NCBI GenBank assembly: GCA_961205875.1
Contig: OY540821.1
Span: forward strand, 5,270,001-5,334,000
DNA: 64,000 nt
Reading direction: 5' to 3'
DNA from: Sialis fuliginosa
Lineage: Eukaryota > Arthropoda > Insecta > Megaloptera > Sialidae
The first letter of the stretch is position 1. Every line of letters starts with the position of its first letter. The position numbers and the translations under genes are program-made. Below, one piece after another: positions 34,087 through 45,716 of the stretch. The notes under the pieces are model-generated. The model had not been told where the DNA came from. It saw only the letters and a program-made list of their open reading frames with translations, and made no database searches.

Positions 34087-34850
34087 GGACTTTCTTATAC
34101 CTAACCTAACCTAACCTTACAGTGAATTGTATACGTGATTCTTTGTTTATTAAAACATTTCTAACAAACTAACAAGATAGAACAAAATGAATAATTTTAT
34201 ATTTATATGTACCTATAACAAGTGATTGTTTTAACGTAATAACTGAAAACGGATGTAAATTTTTTGATTTTTGAATTATTTTTGAAATAAGAAAAAAATG
34301 TTTTAGATAAAAAATGTCGAGTATGTTATTATCTATAATTTATTCCCCATACATTTTTTTTTCTGTTATGAACCATTTGAATTATAATAAATTTTTTTTC
34401 TTCAAAAATTCGTTTTTACAAAAAAATGAATAGAACATAAATTATAGATATACATAGATATTACCTACATTTTTTAACTTGACCATTTTTCTCTATTTCG
34501 CACTGTTTCAGATTAATTCGAAAAATTAAAAAATCGACGTAGGTAAACATCCGTATCCGGTTGAAGGATCGTTTTCAAAAATAGGACGTTTTCTTCCCAG
34601 CCAAAAATTAATCTTAAATATAAAATATCACCCTTCTACGATTTGTCGTATTTGAGTTACAGCGCTTACAGACAGACAGACAGACAGACCGACAGACGGA
34701 TACACAGACATCATGGCGAAAATAGTCAGAATGGATTCAGGGAAGGTCAAAATAGATAATTTCGTCAAAATCCGAGGTTCGAAAAAAATCGTCTTCACTA
34801 TACTTACTTATACTAATGTATATTTCATATACATGGTATAAGAAAGTAAA
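34087..34850 (+). mobile_element. Family I element, full length (Helentron-like)
   Basis: It starts GGGACTTTCTTATACC and ends GGTATAAGAAAGTAAAA, an inverted 13-bp pair. A CAGACAGACAGACAGACCG tract lies near 34670. Between the left end and the part shared with 4543 is an extra segment starting with CTAACCTAACCTAACCTTAC. Confidence 0.75.
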
Positions 34851-35386
34851 AACAATGTTTTATAGATATTACGGAGGGGGGAAATATTTTATTTGCAATA
34901 TTTTTACCTATATAGTCATCATTGAAAAGCGGATTCGTTTTAAAAAAAAATTATTAAAAATAAACTGATGTGGCCACCACAATACTTTTTTATGCATTAT
35001 CATACAGAAATGAATATCCTGAAAATGGTAAAATAGTTAGAACATAAATTTTACATTATAATATTCTCTATAACATTTATTCGAAACATTTTTTCCTTTA
35101 AGCGCCGTCTCAAAATTGGGAGGTGCACAATTACCATTTAGTTTAATTTTTATGTCATTTTTGTATATAAATTTTACCTTTTTGGTTATAAAGTATTAAC
35201 AGACCAACAGACGGACACAGAGACTCGATTTTTATTGATTGAATTACTTTAAAACATTAAGACATTATTTTTGAGAAGAAACCCGGTCTTTCAAAGGCGT
35301 CTTGTATAATGAACTATGTTATGTACTAATGCATCAACTCACACAAACGTTTTTTTTTCCATTTAGATGCTCTTTCATTAAAATCA

Positions 35387-35674
35387 GAAAAACATTGTTT
35401 TTTAGAGTTATGTTTGTTAAATTATATAATATAAAAAAATAATTTTAAGTTTTATTTTGAACTGCATTAAATACTCAAAAATGATAATTTTGTTTGTTGA
35501 TACATTAATGAAAAACATTGTTTTTTAGAGTTATAAATTATATAATATAAAAAAATAATTTTAAGTTTTATTTTGAACTGCATTAAATACTCAAAAATGA
35601 TAATTTTGTTTGCATTAATGTATCAACAAACAAAATTATCATTTTTGAGTATTTAATGCAGTTCAAAATAAAAC
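35387..35674. repeat. Direct duplication followed by an inverted copy
   Basis: A 123-bp unit starting GAAAAACATTGTTTTTTAGA at 35387 repeats at 35510. From 35613 to 35674 (CATTAATGTATCAACAAAC, AATTATCATTTTTGAG) the sequence is an essentially perfect inverse of 35450-35511, so a long hairpin can form. Confidence 0.85.
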
Positions 35675-36238
35675 ATACATGTTAATAGGTACTTTTTTTT
35701 AAATTTTATGCATCGTAAATAACATAAAAATGTATTTTTTAACCTAACACAATTTAAAATTGATTTCTTTACCCCAATTGTATTCTTGATAGAACCCCTC
35801 TTCATTTTTATTGAAATCACGTATTGTTAAGGTTATTTGAGAAATGATCAGATAATACCAATATAATAATGATCGATCGAGATCTTATCACAGCAATATG
35901 TTACCAGCTGAGTTATGGCTTCATAGAGGGCAGAGAAATGATAGATTGCCAGAATGTTATATCAAAACTTTCAATAATAATCCGAATAATCATAATGATA
36001 AGATCAGTCGTGTCAAATTGGACGTAAAATGGGTTGAAGGATTTATTTTTTTACTGTAATGCAAATTTGTTTTATATTTATATGAAAATGAGCGAGAGAA
36101 ATATGATTTTTATGAAAATGTATTTTAAATTTGTACTTTTGCATATCTCGATCTCAAATTTTACAAGTAACTGTCTTGTTTCGTTTTTTTTTATTTAGGT
36201 ATTCGAATGTGATATAAAATTAAGTTAAACAAATCTTA
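35675..36238. other. Intron sequence, no element recognised
   Basis: Apparently unique sequence around 35860-36010; no coding or repeat signal is supported. Confidence 0.45.
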
Positions 36239-37044
36239 TCTATACGTAGTATAAAACAAAGTCCCTCGCCGCCAGAAAGGGCCAACTCGCCGCGAGTTCA
36301 AGTTACCGATAAAGAATTTCTTCTGGTCGTTAAAGTTGAGGCAAGGAGCAGAGGCCACCAGATTAGTTCTACTCAAATGTCTCTATAAGTTACTAATGGC
36401 ATTAAAGGGGGTGCAGGATGACAGAGTCCCTCGCATTAGATCTAATATAATTTAAATATTGCTACTGATCGGTAAGGAGAGGCAAAGGAGGCGAATGCCA
36501 CCACATTAGTTCTAATAAAATGTCCATAAGTAACTACTGATATTATAAGGAGTGCAGCGAAGCGGAGTCCCCCGCATTAGATCTAATAAAATATTCCTAA
36601 GTAAATACTGGTGTTAAAGTAGCAGGGGGGCAAAGCCCCACAAAGTATCTATGTAACTAATGGCGTTTAAGGGGAGCAAGGGGGCATAGCCATCCAACAA
36701 GATATCTAATAAAATATTCCTAAGACCTTTTAATGGCTTTTAAAGGGGGTGCAGTGGAGGGGGATTTTTGACTTGAACTTGCGGCGAGATGTCCTAAGCC
36801 ACCACGCCGCGTTTGTCTGTCTGTCTGTTTTTGCACGATTTTCTCAGTAACTACTAAACGTATTTTTCCGGTTTTCACTAATAGATAGTGTATAATTTGT
36901 GAATATTTTGTGTATATGTAAGTCGGAAAAAAACATATGCGCTGCGTAAATAGTTAGCGATAAGTGAAAGTAATGTTTAAAAGGTTTATTAAAAATTAAA
37001 TTGATATCCTCAGGTAACATGGGTCACCGGGTCCAATGCACTAG
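36239..37044 (+). mobile_element. Non-autonomous Helitron with internal repeats
   Basis: It begins A|TCTATACGTAGTATAAAAC and ends CAATGCACTAG|T. The 3' region (CAGGTAACATGGGTCACCG) resembles the hairpin of the Helitron at 26212. The first half holds about four degenerate units of roughly 115 bp (ATTAGATCTAATAAAATATT, CTAAGTAACTACTGGT, AAGGGGGTGCAG). A GTCTGTCTGTCTG tract and CGATTTTCTCAGTAACTAC follow. Confidence 0.82.
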
Positions 37045-37104
37045 TATTGTATATTTTACTTCAATCTTTGATAATTTACTCCAAAGCAAAAAAAGTTTTT
37101 TAAA

Positions 37105-37800
37105 TGTTCGAATCCCCGCCACTGTACTAAATACATTATTTTCCACAGTACAATATACAATATGCTCGTAGGTATAAGTTATCAACTGTTACTTGCGATT
37201 AATAAAATCAAAAGTATAAAATACAAATAAAATAAAATAAAATCTCCTAGCCCCGCCACTGGACTAAATACATTATTTTCCACAGCAAAATATACCAAAT
37301 GCTCATCTAAGCTATCAACTCTCACTTGCGATTAATAAAATAAAAAGTATTAAATAAAAAAAAAATTAAAAAAAAAATGTTCTCAGCCCCGCCACTGGAC
37401 TAAATACATTATTTTCCGTAGCAAAATATACAATATGCTCGTCTAAGCTATCAACTCTCACTTGCGATTAATAAAATCAAAAGTATTAAATAAAAATAAA
37501 ATTTAAAAAAAAATGTTCTCAGCCCCGCCACTGGACTAAATACATTATCGTCTATGCCATGAACTCTTACTTGCGATTAATAAAATCAAAAGCATTAAAT
37601 AAAAAAAAATTAATGTTCTCAGCCCCGCCACTGGACTAAATATATTATTTTCACAGCACAATATATAATATGCTAGTCTAAACCATCAACTCTCACTTAC
37701 CGTTAATAAAATCAAAAGTATTAAATAAAAAAAAATTTAAAAAAAAAAATTCTCAAGACCGCCACTGCACTAAATACATTATTTTCCACAGCACAATATA
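37105..37800 (+). repeat. Tandem array, about 125-140-bp unit x 5-6
   Basis: Each unit contains CCCCGCCACTGGACTAAATA, TTTTCCACAGCAAAATATAC, CTATCAACTCTCACTTGCGA and TTAATAAAATCAAAAGTATT. Unit boundaries lie near 37118, 37252, 37387, 37523, 37624 and 37758. One unit is shortened. No coding frame is conserved. Confidence 0.85.
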
Positions 37801-38155
37801 CAATATGTAGTACACTCATTCTTTCCAACAGAACATAGATATGGCAACATGCACATAAGTATAAATTTTCTCGTATTTCCTCGAGATGCGAATTTTCCAT
37901 TTCGCGCGACATGAGATATTGAATGAAAACAATCTCGAGATAAAGCGATTATGTGTCACTATTAAAACAACGCGTTCTACGGAAAATATATCTACGTGTA
38001 CGTATGAGAACACATTTTTTATTAATATTGCTGTAGGTCTGTTATAATAATAATAACGGCCTATGTTTTTCTGTGCGTAGGTAACACATATAGTTGCTAG
38101 GTAACGAAAATTATATTCATCAGTCAAAAAAAGAATTTACTTTCTTTGTTACTAA

Positions 38156-38651
38156 GGCGACTATTACACTATCAAAGAAATGTGATAAAATTTCTTTGAT
38201 CAAAGAAATATGACAGTGTAATAAGTCAACTTTTATAATATTTACCTTAATAATATTTCTATGATCATAGTTAATGACAGTCTCTTATATTTGATCAAAG
38301 TTTTTTGACAGATAAATCAAAATGGCGACTGCCAAGTTATCACTGACAGTTACAGATAATATATTAATATAAATATAATCCAGCTATTATATGATAATCT
38401 TCTTATTGATTATAAAAACTGCAATACATAGTTGTAAATTCAAACCTTGATCGCGTCAACTGACGAACATCCACAGATTGATTATCAAAATGCACCAAAA
38501 AAGAAGAAAATATCCCTAGATAATACTAAGAAAATATTATCAAATATTTTATGTAGTGTAATAGAACAAAATCTCATATTTTATCAAAGAAATATGATCA
38601 AATCTTTGTCAAAGATTTTTGTCATATTTATTTGATAGTGTAATAGCCGCC
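38156..38651 (+). mobile_element. Family C Harbinger-like MITE
   Basis: GGCGACTATTACACTATCAA at the left is mirrored by GATAGTGTAATAGCCGCC at the right, with TAA at 38153-38155 and 38652-38654. TAA/TTA duplications and GGC-starting ends fit PIF/Harbinger. The interior repeats TTTGATCAAA motifs. Confidence 0.82.
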
Positions 38652-38652
38652 T

Positions 38653-38767
38653 AAGGTACTGGCACCAGTCTTGGCCGCTTTAAGAACAAGATATACTGTT
38701 TTAGGGATTAATGGGCTTCTTTTTTAATTCTTACGAACTAATAAAACAAGTAACTCTTTATTAAATT
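38653..38767 (-). mobile_element. Family B fragment between a Harbinger MITE and a Helitron
   Basis: AAGGTACTGGCACCAGTCTT to AACAAGTAACTCTTTATTAA is one end of family B in reverse. Its other half is missing; a Helitron end (CTAG) begins directly after it. Its first bases overlap the right-hand TAA of the Harbinger-like copy. Confidence 0.7.
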
Positions 38768-38769
38768 AC

Positions 38770-39390
38770 TAGCTGGGCCCGCGCGGTGTCGCTCGCGTAG
38801 ACTACGGAATTGTTGTTTATGATTTAAAAAATATATATATAATTAAGTACAAACACGATTAGTTATTATTGTAATAAAAACCAAACAACACTTAAATTAC
38901 CTACCTAACAAAAACGAATCATACAACAAAAAAAAGTAAAAATAATTTTTGTTCTAGTTAAATTTAAAAGTAAATTATTGAAAACAAAATAAACAATTGA
39001 CTATCAAAAGAATACCGGCCTGTGATCATTCCTTCTGCCCTGCGTCTACTTGGCACGCTCCCTCCTTGCCGCACGCCGCGACACGGGTCGCCATCGCGCG
39101 AATAATATGTTCCCGTATTTATATTTCGATATTTTCGTTATGTTTACATGTCAAATATTAAATTTTCCGAGTAAATAAAGATCAAAGCTACAAACTAATT
39201 GATATATTACATGAACGGTGTAAAGCAGGGCATATTTGTCACACAATATTTTATTTTGCCTCTAAAAGGAGGACCACACGACATGTCTAGTTTTGTTGAG
39301 GAAGGTTTAATATACAACTATATCAATTTTCATGCTTCTATTAAAATGTGCAGAGATTAATCGAAATATCTCTCTTAACGTCCGGACTAT
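38770..39390 (-). mobile_element. Helitron-like element, minus strand, 5' end uncertain
   Basis: On the minus strand it ends GACACCGCGCGGGCCCAGCTAG|T, with a GC-rich palindrome before CTAG as in Helitrons. AATTTAAAAGTAAATTATTG, AAAACAAAATAAACAA and CGCGCGAATAATATGTTCCC recur at 63800-63960. CCTCTAAAAGGAGGACCACA near 39256 may belong to its 5' region. Confidence 0.6.
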
Positions 39391-40706
39391 ATACAGTGTA
39401 TTCCAAGTTGATTAAGGCGGCTATTAAACTATCAAATAAATATGTCAAAGATCTTTGACAAAGATTTGATCATATTTCTTTGATAAAATACGAGATTTTG
39501 TTTTATTACTCTACATAAAATATTTGATAATATTTTCTCAATATTATCTAGGGATATTTTCTACTTTTTTGGTGCATTTTGAATATCAGTGCGTGGATGT
39601 TCGTCAATTGACGCGATCGACGATTGAATTTATAACCGTGTATTGTGGTTTTTAAAATCAATAAGAAGATTATCATATAATACTGGATTTTGTTGATATT
39701 CATATATTAATAATTATGTAAATGTAACTGTCAGTGATAACTTGGTAGTCGCCATTTTGTTTTTGACGTCAAAAAACTTTGATCAAATATAAGAGACTGT
39801 CATTAACTATGATTATAGAAATATTATGAAGCTAAAAATTATAAAAGTTAACTTATTACTCTGTAATATTTCTTTGATCAAAGAAATATGACAGTGTAAT
39901 AAGTCAACTTTTATAATATTTACCTTAATAATATTTCTATGATCATAGTTAATGACAGTCTCTTATATTTGATCAAAGTTTTTTGACAGATAAATCAAAA
40001 TGGCGACTGCCAAGTTATCACTGACAGTTACAGTTAATATATTAATATCAACATAATCCAGTATTATATGATAATCTTCTTATTGATTATAAAAACTGCA
40101 ATACACAGTTGTAAATTCAAACCTCGATCGCGTCAACTGACGAACATCCACGCATTGATTATCAAAATGCACCAAAAAAGAAAAAAATATCCCTAGATAA
40201 TACTAAGAAAATATTATCAAATGTTTTATGTAGTGTAATAGAACAAAATCTCGTATTTTATCAAAGAAATATGATCAAATCTTTGTCAAAGATGTTTGAC
40301 ATATTTATATGATAGTGTAATAGCCGCCTAAGACAGGAAATTTAACATGGGGGCAATCAGAATTGTTGTAGTAACCTTTGGTCTTTAACGATGTGTGATT
40401 GGTGCATTTTGAAATGCCGCCATAAAAATTAATAAAATAGTAATTAGTATTTTGTTTTCAAATTTATATCTGCCAAAAAATATTATTATAATTTTATCTA
40501 GGATGTTTACTTTAATTTCATTAATGTATTTTATTATTGAAAACAAAATACTGTTGATTAATTTAATATTTATCAGTAAGTTTCGAGGCGGCATTTCAAA
40601 ATGCACCAATCACACATCGTTAAATTTGACCAAAGGTAACTACAACAGTTCTAATTGTCTACATATTAAATTTCCTATGTCTTAACCAACTTGGAATACA
40701 CTGTAT
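39391..40706. mobile_element. Family D MITE interrupted by a family C element
   Basis: ATACAGTGTATTCCAAGTTG at the left and CAACTTGGAATACACTGTAT at the right match 18454-18868. After GTTGATTAA the sequence jumps to GGCGGCTATT and returns after GCCGCCTAAG with ACAGGAAATTTAACATGGG. Confidence 0.88.
39416..40328. mobile_element. Family C Harbinger-like palindromic dimer
   Basis: It starts GGCGGCTATTAAACTATCAA and ends GATAGTGTAATAGCCGCC, with TAA on both sides (39413-39415 and 40329-40331). It is about twice the length of the other copies. The two halves are inverted copies meeting at the perfect palindrome TTTCTTTGATCAAAGAAA (39869-39886). Confidence 0.85.
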
Positions 40707-41944
40707 AAGCCATTGACATGGCTGGACTGATGATAAGTCAGACATAATGGCTGAAATTGAATATTTCCTAACAACCGAAACTGATTATGCGCATGCGTCA
40801 ACGGATGTTCGAAATTCAAATTTATCAAATTGATTTGTTAAATATATAAATAAATACATACAAGTTCGATTGTATATCAACTACAATACACTTATTTAAC
40901 ACGCGAATACCTGTAATTTATTTTAATTATCAAATAATAACTAAATAAACAACCATAGATGCATATTAACTGTCAAATCTGAATAACAATTAAATAAAGA
41001 AACTATAGAAGCACGTCACATACCTCTATATTATATCAAAATTGAGTTCAGTGTTGCGTCTCGCGCATGCGCAAATGGAAACGATACTGTTAGAAAAAGT
41101 ATGAAATTTAGCCATCCGGTTTAATAGTAATTCCATAGGTATCCAATATCCAGTTAAATAATACCAGATCAGTGGTATAAGCACAAGAAAACATAATAAA
41201 TATATCCTGTATACGCCACTGTTTTATTTACACGTAATACCTACTTATATAATATATCAGTAAGTACCTACATACAAACTACAAATATAAGTGTAATGTG
41301 CAATCGTTAAAATAATCCGAGCATTGACAAAATTGTATTTATGTGTCACAAAACCTATTAACTTGTCGAGGCATTCTTCACAAATAAAACCTAGAGAATA
41401 CTGCTCTCAGTGAGTAAATAACGCGACAACCTCTTCGAGAAAACGTTATACACACTTGAGCTGTTCTCGATTATTATTACTAAGGTCCTTCTTCTCCAAT
41501 GAATGTTCTAGCGGCGGTGCGACCGACGCGATGCTCTGATTGGGATGCTTGATCGCTATCAAAGAATCGAACACTTTTAAATTGTTATTACTTACCTATT
41601 ACAGCTACAGTAATAATTACACAACCCAAGAAGGCTTTAATTCTTCGTATTGTGTTCTGTTCTACCTTTGGTCTTAACCCTTTGTTGCATAGTGTTGCTG
41701 TACTGCAACACCTTTTCTAATGCAGTTTTTTAATATTATAACATATATTTCATGCACTTATATTGACTAAATTCATTTCGTAAGTATTCTAGGACATCAA
41801 TTGTTATAAAAGAAAAGTAATATGCGTTTTTTTAAATAATTACTGCATTTTATAAATAAATAAAGAGTAAAAAAGTAGCTATTTTGCAGATTAAATGTAA
41901 CTGTGGCAAATCTATTACTGTTAAAAAATCGGTAATCAGCTTTA
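40707..41944. other. Longest apparently repeat-poor stretch
   Basis: No family described here matches this 1.2 kb. Around 41400-41560 base composition is less AT-rich (GCGGCGGTGCGACCGACGCG), but no long open frame, splice-bounded exon or RNA fold is evident. It could hold unique intron or regulatory sequence. Confidence 0.4.
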
Positions 41945-41947
41945 TAA

Positions 41948-42355
41948 AGGTTTTTGGGGTCGCTGATTATAAATCTGAAGTCAAAAATTCAAAATTCAAA
42001 ATGGCGGATCCAATATGGCGGTTAAAAAAGATAAAATTTATTAGATTACGCTGAAAACTAGTATGCGGGGGTTTTTGGGGTCGCTGATTACGAATCTGAA
42101 GTCAAAATTTCAAAATTCAAAATGGCGGATCCAATATGGCGGTTAAAAAAGATAAAATTTATTAGATTACGCTGAAAACTAGTATGCGGGGGTTTTTGGG
42201 GTCGCTGATTACGAATCTGAAGTCAAAATTTCAAAATTCAAAATGGCGGATTTAATATGGCGGACATAAATGATAAAACTTTTTGTACTTTTATCCGCCA
42301 TTTTGAATTTTGAAATTCTGTGTTCAGATTCATCATCAGCGACCCCAAAAACCCC
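41948..42355. repeat. Tandem 121-bp repeat x 2.7 with an inverted end
   Basis: TTTTTGGGGTCGCTGATTA recurs at 41951, 42072 and 42193, each followed by AAATTCAAAATGGCGGATCC. At 42290-42355 the inverse appears (GCCATTTTGAATTTTGAAAT, CAGCGACCCCAAAAACCCCC), so the block has the form of a fold-back element with an expanded left arm. Confidence 0.82.
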
Positions 42356-42423
42356 CGAGTGATAAATTTCAAGTCCATTGAACCCAAAGAAAAATGTATG
42401 CCTGAAAGGGTTAATAAGATTTT

Positions 42424-43140
42424 TTGCTTCCTCGCAGTATCAAAGAATAGATACGAGAAGCTTTGTGATCGTTTTAGATTGAGACAAAAAAAATGTTCTC
42501 CGATTTCAAAATTTTAAATTTATCTTTCCGTTTCACGTGAAGACAAATACTTTTCGTTCTGTGTCTGTCTGTCTGTCCCCTGAATCCTTGTCACACACAT
42601 AACTCATGAACCACTGAACCGATATTAATGAAACTTGGTTGGATGGTTGGGTCTGGCTTGAGGACGGTCCCATTTTATTATTTATTTTTGTGTAAGGGGG
42701 AGGGGTGACATCCCAAAATATTTATTTTTTCAAGATATCTCAAGAACGACACATTTTACGTGAAAATTTTATAGAATCTTTTTTGTAGAGCATTAAATTT
42801 TCTATAATATGGGTTTGTTGTAAAATATACCTTACAAAGATTTATCTCAATTTATTTTAAAAATTCGTGTTTTGTTTTTCTAAATTGATATTTGCTTGGA
42901 CATATTAAATGTCATTTTGACGTTTTAAATGTTATTTTGACATTTGTCAAAAAATTAAAAATATACTAATATTTACTATACTAATATTTTTTTGTAAAAT
43001 TGTATAAAAATTAAATGGTTAACCAATTCCAGGCAATTTATCTCAACACTCTCGGTTTTTATTTAAATTGTTCAATAATAAATTACCTTTGGTAAATTTA
43101 GCACGAGGAAGCACTGTGCATTTACTTGGCAGATGTTTTT
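42424..43140 (-). mobile_element. Family A element, nearly full length, minus strand
   Basis: It runs from the terminal hairpin (TTGCTTCCTCGCAGTATCAA, TACGAGAAGC) through GTGTCTGTCTGTCTGTCCCC to GCACGAGGAAGCACTGTGCA and TTGGCAGATGTTTTT. The tetranucleotide tract is short. Small deletions make it about 715 bp. Confidence 0.82.
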
Positions 43141-43242
43141 TTGATTTCTTCAGAAATCAAGAATCTATTCCTGTTTAAAAAGTTCATGTAAATATGTTAT
43201 ACCTCTAAAAATGCATCCTTATCAACAGATAGCAAGATTTTT

Positions 43243-43794
43243 TTTAAAACACATGATTATTTTTTCGTACATTTTTAATTTTTTGACAATTTCAATCTAA
43301 ACGCCAAAATGACATTTAAAACGTCAAAATGACATTTAATATGTCAAAGCAAATATCAATTTAGAAAAACAAAACACGAATTTTTAAAATAAATTGAGAT
43401 AAATCATTGTAAGAGAATATTTTACAACAAACGTTGTAGATCCATATTATAGTAAATTTAATGCTCTACAAAAAGTATTCTATAAAATTTTCACGTAACA
43501 TGTGTCGTTCTTAAGATATCTTGAAAAAATAAATATTTTGGAATGTCACCCCTCCCCCTTACACACGATTTTGATGAAATGGAACCGTCCAAGTTTCAAC
43601 AATATCGGTTCAGTGGTTCATGAGTTATGCGTGTGACGGACACACGGACAGACAGACAGACACGGAACGAAAAGTGTTTGTCTTGACGTGAAACGGAAAG
43701 ATCAATTTAAAATTTGAAATCGGAGAATATTTTTTTTGTCTCAATCTGAAACGATCACAAAGCTTCTCGTATCTTCGATATTGCGAGGAAGCAA
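43243..43794 (+). mobile_element. Family A element, 5' end missing
   Basis: It starts in TTAAAACACATGATTATTTT and ends TATTGCGAGGAAGCAA. It lies tail-out relative to the minus copy just upstream, separated by about 100 unrelated bases. 43795-44180 is unrecognised. Confidence 0.78.
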
Positions 43795-44188
43795 AACTTA
43801 TTTTAGGCAAAATCTTTGGGGGTCTATAACTCCCTCGCAAAGAATTTCCGGGCACATGTTCATATGAACCTTTTTGCTTAAAATATTTTTAAAACATGGA
43901 TTTCTTAACCCAAATCAATTTTTTACCCATGTAGATTTAAATAACTTTTGACTCATACTTTACGTGCCTTACATCCTTAATCATCTTGTCCTCTGAACTG
44001 CACAAATATTCCGGCGATGAACCTGACCAGACCCCGCATCTACAAACAACTGACTAACGTTATGTTTTATTTTTGTCCGCACTGCCATCTATCGGTGCAG
44101 CATGCAACATTCCCGCGAAGATGCAATGAAAACATGATCATAAAATCATCTCAATTGTACGGAGGGGTGAAGTATGTTATGTGATTTG

Positions 44189-45116
44189 CAGTGGCGTCTC
44201 TTCTTTATAAAATTGGAGGTATATGACTATAATATTAGAAACTAATCTGTCAGATATAAAAACAGTATTTTATTGTTGTAAATGACATAAGTTAAAATAT
44301 TTTTAAATAATACTATTTATGTCCGGTATCATAAATGACCTAACAAATTTGTTAGCTAGCAAGCACTTTCAACTGAGATATCAAACTTATATGACAGTTC
44401 TTTTGGAGTTTGTTGATGACTTTGACAAGTTTTGCGCACGCGTTGTAGGTAAATACAAACGGTATTAAAACAGTGGTGATGTTATGAAAATTATTTTGAA
44501 CGGTCAAAATTCCAACTGTGTTACAATTAGTTGAAGTGTCACTGCTCTAAATTCCATAACTAATCCATAGATACTAGTACAGAATTAATACCCCATTTGA
44601 AAGTAATTGTTAGCTAGCAAATTTTGTTAGGTCCTTTATAATACCGGACATTAGATTATATGTGGAACATACAAACGTAATGAAAATAATAATATTAATA
44701 CTTCATATGCTTACATATATGAAAAAATTTGTTTGTTCTCACAATTTAGTTCTGTATGTGTATAATTTTTTTTATTAAACTTGTTGCTAAATATGTAAGT
44801 GACGTGTTGTGAAAATTTCAGATTTTTCTCGATGCTTGAACCATGTGTTTTATTGGACTTTAACCTTCAATACACCATTCTGCCATAAGTGCCCATGTTA
44901 ATTTAAAAAAATAATAACTTTCAAACTATGTTGTAAAATCTTTTGAAATTTTGTATGAGTAGTTAAGATTTATAAAGGAGTAACTTCTCCAAATTTCAAC
45001 TATTTCTCGTTGAAATTAGATACCTGCCATACATCCTTAAATACTCACAAATCCCCAGCTTACGTGATGAAATTATTTATTTTATTGATAAAAAATATAT
45101 ATAAAGTACGCCACTG
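44189..45116. mobile_element. hAT-like element hosting a family J MITE
   Basis: The left end is CAGTGGCGTCTCTTC and the right end AAAGTACGCCACTG. Flanks GTGATTTG (44181-44188) and GTGATATA (45117-45124) match at 6 of 8. Without the J insertion it would be about 600 bp. No transposase was seen. Confidence 0.68.
44320..44650. mobile_element. Family J MITE, copy 2
   Basis: TGTCCGGTATCATAAATGAC and TTATAATACCGGACA are inverted ends, flanked on both sides by TTA (or AT, if the end starts at GTCCGG). It is about 90% like 19482-19813 by eye. Both copies keep TATGACAGTTCTTTTGGAG and CACGCGTTGTAGGTAAATAC-like sequence. Confidence 0.8.
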
Positions 45117-45477
45117 GTGATATAAAATTGCTGTAAGAAGTCAAGGCGATGTATGTACGGTGTTACTTCTTTCCTTATCTTCACCCCCTCCCTTTTCTCG
45201 TAGCATTCACTTGATATATAGATATTATCTGTTTTCGATGTAACCCCCCTCCTCCACCCCCCAAGCTCAGACTTTATTGTAAGTCTGTTTTATTTGCGAA
45301 ATAAAATAAAAGAAATGGGTGTAGTGGTGCGAAAACCCACTGTCATTAACGGGGTTCATGACTTGATAATGGATATTTTGAACTGATTTATAAACATATT
45401 GTTTTTAATTTTGGCTAAAAATGATTTATAGGAAAAAATTGATTTACAATTAATAGAAAGATTAGTTAAATTTGAAA

Positions 45478-45716
45478 CAATGCTATGATAATATAATAAT
45501 TAATAAATAAATTATACTAATAATTAGTTTAAATGTTCACCATTTTGACACATATTGGCCGATTGTCATCAAATCACGCTGTAAGACAGTTAAATGTATA
45601 TAGATTAATATTCAGAAATGGTAGTAATCAAATATCAACAAATATTTCTAATTCAGTACATTTAATTTAAAAATAGCCATTACTGGGGTCATATCCAAGA
45701 CTGATGCCAGTACCTT
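45478..45716 (-). mobile_element. Family B half-element, minus strand
   Basis: GTTCACCATTTTGACACATA, AAATCACGCTGTAAGACAG and the end AAGACTGATGCCAGTACCTT match half of family B. The other half is absent. 45125-45477 and 45717-46300 are unrecognised. Confidence 0.7.

Noticed and set aside
37105-37800. Possible CRISPR array because of regularly spaced repeats
   Set aside because: Units are 100-140 bp of contiguous tandem sequence with no short palindromic repeat and unique spacer pattern, and the DNA is eukaryotic.
37816-38127. 103-residue minus-strand open frame beside the 37-kb tandem array
   Set aside because: No recognisable domain, no homologous copy in the window and no splice or start context.
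41951-42260. Repeated MADPIWRLK-like frame as a protein repeat
   Set aside because: It simply follows the 121-bp tandem DNA repeat, is interrupted by stops and lacks any start or domain.
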